Part shown: positions 12,401 through 21,400 of the stretch, piece after piece | Numbering within the stretch: position 1 is the first letter of the stretch | Layout of the letters: every line of letters begins with the position of its first letter | DNA from: Branchiostoma floridae | Lineage: Eukaryota; Chordata; Leptocardii; Amphioxiformes; Branchiostomatidae | Assembly (NCBI RefSeq): GCF_000003815.2 | Contig: NC_049985.1 | Location: forward strand, 20,676,158-20,717,780 | Reading direction: 5' to 3' | DNA length: 41,623 bases | Notes under the pieces: model-generated | Database searches by the model: none | Told to the model about the DNA's origin: nothing | What the model saw: the letters and a program-made list of their open reading frames with translations, nothing else | Translations under genes and position numbers: made by a program

Positions 12401-15400
12401 GTCTATATCATATGATAATGTTAATGACCCGCCATCCTTAGATATATACGGTGCCATAATTTATGGCCGGTTCCTATAACCATGTCATAAACCGCTTCCA
12501 TTCAGTGGTTATAGGAACCGGCCATGAATTATGGCACCGTATACACCGGGTGATTAACCCTATATTAAGTGGGCTTTACTGAATGAGTACCTTGTAGCTT
12601 TGGTCCCATTCTGACCAGTACCTCACTTGGTAGAACAAAGTGAAGTGAGAAGATTCCAGGCCCTCTGGCTCCTGCCAGCTGACAGTCAGTGCATCTGCCC
12701 CAACATTGGAGGTTACCACATCCCGAACACTCCTAGGTTTCACTGCAACCAGGGGCAAGACTTAGTGCACAGTTTTGATTCTATTGAACATTTAGCTGGA
12801 ATACCAGCAAATGTTATGATTAATCATACTTGTATTTACAAGTCAAGAGACATAACATGCATTTTTTTTCAAATAATCTATGAGCCTGAATGAAAAGTAT
12901 GAAAACTACAAATGTTTCTCTGTGGAAAAAAAAAAGATTGAAGCTTTTTAAAAATTGAACAGTATCTTCGAAGTTTGTCAATGTCTGAATAAAGTTTAAC
13001 AAAAGAAGTTTTTTTTTTGAAAACTGAAACTGTGATGCCAGGTTGAAAAAACTTAATATTTGATTTACAAAGCTGTCAAAAAACAAATATGCAATTTTTG
13101 TCCATCAACTTGTTGATCAAGGAAAACAGTATACATGTACTTCAAAATGTCTCAATTTTGTGATAATAAAAAAGAAAACTTGATCTTTTTGCCTAACTTG
13201 ACATTACTAACATGTAATATAGAACTTATAATAATTAGGTACTTTTGATGCATGCATGATATATACATTGTATGATTATGCACATTAAATCAACACAAAA
13301 CAATTATAAACTTCCATGCAATAAGTTACATAAATGATAATCACAAGTTATTGTTAGCAAATTAGCAACAAATTAAGGTAGAGACAAAATCAATTAACAG
13401 CAAAATCAAAATCATTCATCTTTTTTCTTCATTCTCTTATCAAAAAGCTTTACACACAAACAAATCAGTAAAAACAAAACAGCAGCATTTCTGTTTCAGT
13501 TTAAGCAAGTCAGAAAGAGCAAGCAAGGAAGTTAAGTACAAACTACTTCAGAAGAATTCTTATCGATAATGTGTGAACCATCATGATTTTGAGATAACAG
13601 TTAGGCCATGTTAATTTCATTCATGGATGGCAATTCCGATGCTCATAAATTTTCATTCATTCACAAAAAATTTTCGAACAAATAAATGTACTGTACCCAT
13701 ACAAAGTAGCTACATGTGTACAGTTATGTAGGATGTATTCTGTATTTTTTATCTCTTTTTTTGGTGTGGTTTATACCTTAAAGTTTGTAATTGACCATAC
13801 AAAGCTTTACCCCTCATATATCATATTGAATCACCGGGACATTTCATCATCTTGGACAAGGTACAAATATTGGACACCGAACCGGATTACTTTGCGAGGG
13901 GAGTAAAGGAGGCCATCTACATACATGTAAGAGCACATCAGCCGACACTCAAGAGAGACGGGGGCCGATATCGCTTGCCAGGCATTCATGATTCGTTACT
14001 CGAATCACGTGTCTCTAAGTCACGTGATCAGAGTAACTGAATCATCACTCCTGAAGATGGTCGATGGAAGTGCGACTGAAAATTCGAGGTAAGCTAATTT
14101 TGGTGTTGTAAGACAGTGGAAAATGTGCAAAGGTAATTGTACTTTTTGTCGCATAAATTTTTAAAATTTGTCAATAAAGCCTGTTGACATACTAGATAAA
14201 TCAGTAACTACATGCTGCTGTAGATTGAAAAAGTTATCAGAAAATGGCTAGTAATATCATGGAATGCCAAAGTCAAAGAAGGTGGAAAAGAAACAAAGGC
14301 TATGATTGTTCTGACGAGTATATTACATATGACAATGTGTTTACATGTATTTATAGTTATGACTTTGATTTCATGAAGGCAACTTTTATTTTTTATTTAG
14401 TTTCGAGGTTCCCCAAGGATGTCATGATCATCCATATAAACAAATCAACATGGCCTAACAAGGACTGATGTCCAAAAACTGCAACTACACTTTCATCAAC
14501 AACACTTTCCAGAATGTCATCTAGTATATAGTCAAGTTTATAGTAGCCTTGCAGCGTGTAAATCCAATGAAAATATCAATGATTATTGAAGACATAGTTT
14601 AAAATTTATACAATCGCCTAAGTAGTAAAAAAATTGTTGACCATATTAATATATATAAAGAATTTTGTCCACACATTATTGATATGTTATACATGTGTAA
14701 GACTGGAAACAATCACAAGAGCATGCAGGTTCAAACAAACAGAGAAACACTGGTAAGTAAAGGGTTCGTATAGACAGCACGAAACACAGTACATCAAAGA
14801 CTGTGATGCTTTTAAAGGACAAGAAGTAAGCTTGGGAACATACAAGAGGTAATTGTGCATTGTTGGTACCATTCCATGCTGGAGCTCTCCCCCTAAATGC
14901 CTTACCAACAAAATTGTAGTGCACTATCATTCTCATGAAGTGATGACGTGCTAATCAGAGCGTGTGGATGTCACAGTGTCACATTTTGATGTGGGCTTTG
15001 CTTAGAGTTTGTTAGTAGGTGATTGTGAAATGAGTGGACCTTCATTCTAAAACAGGCCCATCCATGCAGACGTCTAAGGCATGGAATCTTGTACCATATT
15101 CGTCCGGGTCGAGAAACTTGGGCACTGACGTAGCTTTGCTGAGGCTATTTTCTGCCGTCACAACTATTCTGTGATAGTTCCCATACATAACCGGTTGAGA
15201 CAGGTCCCAGTGGCAGATCAACTTGTTTTGTTCAACTTGTAAGTATGGACACACCTTGGCCTCTTTTCCCACTCTACACAGGTATAGGGATAGAGCAGAG
15301 GGAAGGAGAGGTAGAGGTAAGAGGATCATATCTACGAAACTACAAAAAAAGTACTTTGTGCTGCAATATTACGACAAAAACTACACATTTGCCACTATGT

Positions 15401-18400
15401 ACATGAACGATTTACTGCCACCCGCATATGCAAGAAAACCGCATTCTACCATATAGCCCTGGATCAGTACGAAGAGATGACGATGAGTCGCCTAGTTCGT
15501 TCTGCGCACTCATGGTGAACATGTGTACGTTTCCGGCATTGGTATCTCCCCATCGACATATTACTAAGTCGTCTTCAGTTGAAAGATCGGGACATACATG
15601 GACCTCGGGACTAGGTACGCTAAGGAAGAAGGAAGGAAGTATGTGGGAGAAGAAGATGTAGAGGAATTAGTTACTGGATCAACTCTGTTAGAAAAAAAAT
15701 GCACTCTAGTGGCCATATATGTCTGCTGCTGTTGCCATGGCCACCTCCACACAAACTGAAGTGTGATACCATGACCACCTCTACCGAAACTTAAGTGTGA
15801 TACCATAATGTCCTGGATCAAGGATTACAGGGTCAGACGTTACAGTGCCCAGGTCATTTTCGGCCATCATGACAAACTTGTGTAAAAGATCGGCAGCTGT
15901 TGTGTCTGTGCAGAAGAAAGCCACTGTTTCCCCGTTCATCGACGTAAGCTCGCATTCGTTCACAGTTCTGTCTTTCTTATCTACACTGTGGAGCCAGAAA
16001 AAGTGGTCAAAAATGATCCTCCGAGCATGTAGCGGTTGGAAACAGCTAAATCCCCAAGGGAAACTTGAGTCAACTTACTTGACTTAAGTTGACTTGAGTC
16101 AACTCAAGTCACAAAAACTCAATGATGAAATTTGACAAACATAAAGCCAACATGAAACCAGACAGAAGGACATATACATGTAGAAAGACACAATATTGTT
16201 CCACCAGCTGGGGTAACAAAAACAAAAACAACGTGAAACAAAGGAGAGACAAGCAACATCTGATTTGGGATTTCTTGATCTGATAATCAAAACTTTGAAA
16301 TTTTTTCTCATTTCAGTGATGTGATCGAATGTAAAACAATTGACATTTTGATGTGAACAATCACTGTTGAGTGCTAATTTCAGAATGCATGCATATTTCC
16401 TTTTTGTGGAAATCATTGGTCTTTTTTCTGATCTTTTTTCTTCATTGCTTTTACCAAAATGGCCGGGATTGACGTATGTTGGTGGCCATGTCTTCTGTGA
16501 GCCCAGGGCATTTTTGGCTGTAAGCATGAACCTGTGTTCAAGCCCAGCACTAGTGTATCCCCAGTGGCATGCTACGGAACTGGTATCTTCTACAACCTCC
16601 AGGTCGGGACATGTGTATTGTTGCCCACTACCGTCACTACAAAACAAGTTCAAACAGGAGGTGATGATGTAAAGGTTAGAAAAAATACATGTATATTGAC
16701 CACCCCTATTTGAAAGTTGGTGCAGTCTGTGCTACATGAAAATGATGAGAAAAAGTCCAGATTGTTAGGTCAGCAGGGGTGCTAGAAGAGAGCGCTGCAG
16801 AAGAAAAGGAGTTTAGTTGATACATTACTACGTTTCATTGCTTAGCTAATAGCGAATAGCTTGAACAGGGAAAGAAATTTTTGTTATGATATTGTAAAAC
16901 TTCAGTCATTTGTACAGCAAAAGGTTTTCAAAATCATCAGCATACGTCTTAATTTTGTACGATTCTTTTTATTTTGGTATCTCCAGAAAACTGAGAAACT
17001 TTCTAATCAAGGGAAAATTTGTAGGAATGAATAATCAGATGTGTAACAGTTCCCTTCACATAACATATGACTCATTAATTAATAGATCACTCTCCTGTGC
17101 TGAGCTGAGCCCTTGTCCTATATCTCCTTGGATTCACCTCAGTCTGCTTTTCCAGGCAGGGTTTTTAACCTCTGGGGCATCTTGCTTTTATCAAGCTTGC
17201 CTTGATTTGCTCTAGCCAATCAGCACCCAGATCTCAAATTTCCATTATACCAGGAATGTACAGTGGAGAAGCGCACGTTTTCAACTTGTTTGTTTTGTGA
17301 GGTGATAGTTTTCTATGGGTTTTTGATCAGAACTCGGTGATACCGCAATCACCCTCCATCCAAGGATCCATTAGATATTCAAATTTGTGTACCTGACTGT
17401 CACATCACCTTGTGGTTTGCTGTCAGATGATTGGTTATGAATACTAATGAACTTGTCGTATTTGGCACAAGCGAAAAGCTTGTGACAATGTAAAGGCAAA
17501 TCTTTGATTCACTGACAGATGATCATGCCCCAGAAGTAAAAAACCCTGTCTGGAAAAGCAGAGGAGACTCTAAGAAGTCTAGCTCAGCATAGGAGAAATA
17601 TTAACAGAATCCTGAAAAGTGAAGAAAAAACAGCTCAGGTAAATGAGTACCCAAGTTTATCACACAGGTAGCATTACCTTGGTCCTGTGGGTCAACCTCA
17701 TGCATAACCAAAGCTCTGCCAAGAGCATTAGTGGCTGTGAGATTCATATAGTGAATTATACCATAGCCAGTTGCATTGAATGGAAAGTGGCAAGAGTTTT
17801 CTCTCATCCTTGGACAGCTGTACACCTTGCCAGTACCATCCCTGAAAATAGTCAGACAAGTGCCTTCAAGTCGATCAAGCATGCACACCATCCCAGCATA
17901 GCTGTAGTCAGTAACAGTCTGTACAGTTTAAGGTTAACCAACATGATCATTCACAAATACACCTTGCAACTGTCATCTGCTTGCCAGTATCATGAATAAA
18001 ACTACTTTTCTGTGAACAGTGTGTACTGCTTTACCCAGCCTGACAACCTTTGGGTGTACATTTGGTGCAGAAGTTGTGCAAGACCAGAGGGATACGAAAG
18101 TTTAACATAGGTTTTATCCGCCAGGGTGAAACAGTACCACCAAACATTGACAAGTGTATGAAGTGGGTCCTTTTTTTTCAAGGTATGGCTCTGATCCAAA
18201 TATATCCCACATCCGATACTATCCCTAACTCATTATCCCTTGAGATGAGAGAGGATTACACGTCTTAAGTGCCTTTCTCATTATGGCACAATATTTGGGA
18301 CTGCAGGGAATTCAAACCAGATCTACAAATGTAGAATCTTGAAATTAGAATATTCACTGGTCAACAACTTTCAACCATTAACTGTGGCATCATCTCTTCT

Positions 18401-21400
18401 CCCTAAGTCAGAAACATCAATCAAGCTTCAGCAAGTTTGAATAACTGACTCAATGTATCAGCTGGAAGCTCTCTTCATGACAGTTGTCATCAAAAACTTT
18501 TAATGAATGATGTTCACAGCTTTAGACATGATTGATTGAAAGTCTGATGAAGGGTAACAAATTTGACAAAAAAACAGACTGTGATGACTGCAACCATGTC
18601 TCCCTTCTAACCCAAACCTTAATGTCTTTAAACGTATTATAGACTATGAAGGTGCAAAGAGAAGGTATGCAGTGAGAACAAACCACCAGGTATAAGACAA
18701 CACCTTACGTCAGCCTGGAAAAAGATTTCAAGAGATCATCAGTTGCTGTAGAATGAATAATCTAATAAGGAGAGAGAGAAAAGGGATGTTATTGAATTGT
18801 TTGAGGAAAGAGATATATCTTATGGTCAGGTTATGTGCACAATAATATTAACAAAGGAATGACAAGTGTACAGATAGCAATCTACATTATATGTCACATT
18901 AATTTGTCAAGGAACTTTAAAATCTTACGGATAATAACTAATAAGTTACATTTGTAGGGAAAGGAAGACACGCACTTTGAAAAGTAAACAATGAGTAAGA
19001 TACTACAATGCATTGTACACATTATATGATTATCAAATATAATAATTAAAGATTCTATAGAAATGGAGTGAAAATTGTTGATTATTCAGAGTAACAATGT
19101 CTTAAGCGAATTTTCCACTGATACATTTGTATACAGAATAATTTTATGCAAAACTGAATATTTAGAAAATGCAACAGTATGGAAACATTCAATAACATTT
19201 TCAGTTATACAATATCATATTCTAAAATTATATTAATATCTCGACAAAATCAACATTGCATTCCTCAAGGCCCATCATGATTACTAAATATCTTTATCTT
19301 TGACTGTATGTAGTCAACAGACAACCAAGTATAGTACAAATATTTTTCCAAATTTCAAAATCTCACTTACATGTACATGTAACAGCCAATTATATTTTCT
19401 TACTGGATGGTTGTGTTTGTTCTTTGTTCTTTTTCAAAGTAAAAGCTATTAAAGGTCCTGGAGTTATTGCAAATGGACACTTACTTGAAGGTGTAAGTCA
19501 GGTTGTAGGTTGTTTTGAGTATGGGGTCGCGCCCGCGGTTCCACCAACACGTGAAGGGTCCGAGATTGTCCGACAGACAGCGCTCGAACGTGGGCTGATC
19601 GGGAGGATCTAGAAAGGTCATCAGGTCATTAGTGGCGATAAGCCAGGTCACAGGTGCAGTGTGATGCATTGTGGGGAATATGTCAAAGTTGAGGGCCCCT
19701 GATTGTTAGCAAACAAAACACATCTGGACATGTATCAAGCATGGTCTAAACAAGAACTGTTTACAAGGTAACCTTTGACCTTTCACATGTGCAGTTAAAA
19801 GGACAGGAAGGGACACTTATTTTTCTCACAGAAGCAGGCTATCACAAGCACTGGTACAAAAAAAAAAAAATTAAACAAGCTCTGACAGAGAATCTTGGGT
19901 TTGCAGATACAAATTGTAGCTTGATGGCCAAAACAAGCCAGCCATGGCAAACCCAAATGGCACTACATGCATCCAGGTTTGGACAAGTTTTCTAAAATTC
20001 ACCTGTCAATGACAAGTTGAAATTCATGACCCTTTAGGTCCTTGCCAGGGAATTTGAGGTGGGCAACTAACATTCATTGATTCCATGACAGCAAAACATA
20101 GTAATGACCCTAAGTTGATTTGAAGAAATTGCTACAAAATTTCAAAGTCAGAATCAGCATGCAACACTGATTAAGTCAAGAAATACTAAGTCCAAAATGT
20201 ATGTTAGTCAGAGATAATGACTTGTTTTACTGGTTAAGTGAAAAGTTAATTAGTTGGTTAGTTAATCAGTAAAGTGATAATGGTTGATTTATTAATAGAT
20301 AACCTATTGATTGGTCTGGTCATTGGCTTGTAGACTGGTTAACTACCTTAATTGGTTTCTCTATTGACTTGATCATTTTTTGATTGATTGGTTGTTTGTT
20401 GCTGCAATGCATTAAAAAACTTACAGTAAAATTGAATGATTATTGATCTTGATTTTGATATCTAACAAGATACTGGCTGGGTGATCAACAGCTACATTGT
20501 AGATTGCAGCTAATTTTGACAATCACTGATTATCCTTTATGGCTTGATTGTACTTGATTGAATGATTGATTGATTTGCCATCCAATCGCAACGTAGCACA
20601 CACTGGGACAGGGTACTTACATCCAACCTTGAGTCTCTGGCCACCCTGCAGGCTAGCTGGCGGCAGATAACACTCGTATCTACCAACCGAGCCGACATGC
20701 ACCGGCTCTATCACCAACTGGAGCAAGCTATCGCTTAGCACGCGGTAGCTTTCATTGGGCAATCGCAAACCGTTAAATTTCCAATATGCCTGCTGGGCCG
20801 TATACATCGAGGTATCAAACAGCGTGCAGTTCAGGACAAACACAGAACCGATTACAGCCCGAGGGTCAATTGGGGTTACCTCACCTGTTAGTGCAAGGGA
20901 AGACAAGACAAAAACAGACGGGGTTAGTGTTTGTTCCAGGACAGAGGTTACTTACAACCGACTTCAAGCCTCTCCCCCCCAATGTGCCTGTCGTCCAACC
21001 GTGAGCGACACTCGTAGTTTCCCTGCGAGCTCTCCGTGATGTTGGGGATGACCAGCTGGATCAGGGTCGTGCTAACGATGTTGTACCATTCCCGAGGAAG
21101 CTCCTCGCTGTAGTGCTTCCAGACGATGTCCTTCGCCGTGAGGTCGCTTCTGTTCACAGTGCAGTTGAAGGTGAAAGAAGGGGAGCCTATTTCGGCCACC
21201 GGAGCTTTGGGTTGAACGTTGTTTTGGAACTCTGCACATTTGTAACAACAGTCAGACTTGCAAGAAAACTACATGCAGCACAATAGGCCACATTCGTATG
21301 TTACCTTTTAATTCATTTCTGACTTATAAATAAATTCTATCAGGTTGGAACAATGTACACCCTACAGGATATTGGAGTTTTCTTTTACACAACAACTAAT

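Larger units (their letters stand above)
12743..15094 (-). other. Intron between cassette V5 and D2
   Basis: About 2.35 kb, AT-rich. It contains a larger inverted-repeat element (13601-14458) with a Penelope-like fragment inside. I searched for further D1 half-domain copies (C-P, A-x-N-x-L-G, DPGxYG blocks before a GT) and found none. Confidence 0.6.

Noticed and set aside
16099-16653. A 184-residue open frame covering cassette V2
   Set aside because: Only the part from 16455 to 16636 is exon-like; the rest is intron read-through past a good donor with no domain content.
15095-17841. The five D1 half-domain exons as serial, constitutively included repeats
   Set aside because: Each length is 2 mod 3 with phase 2 in and phase 1 out, so any two in series break frame and hit a stop inside the second exon.
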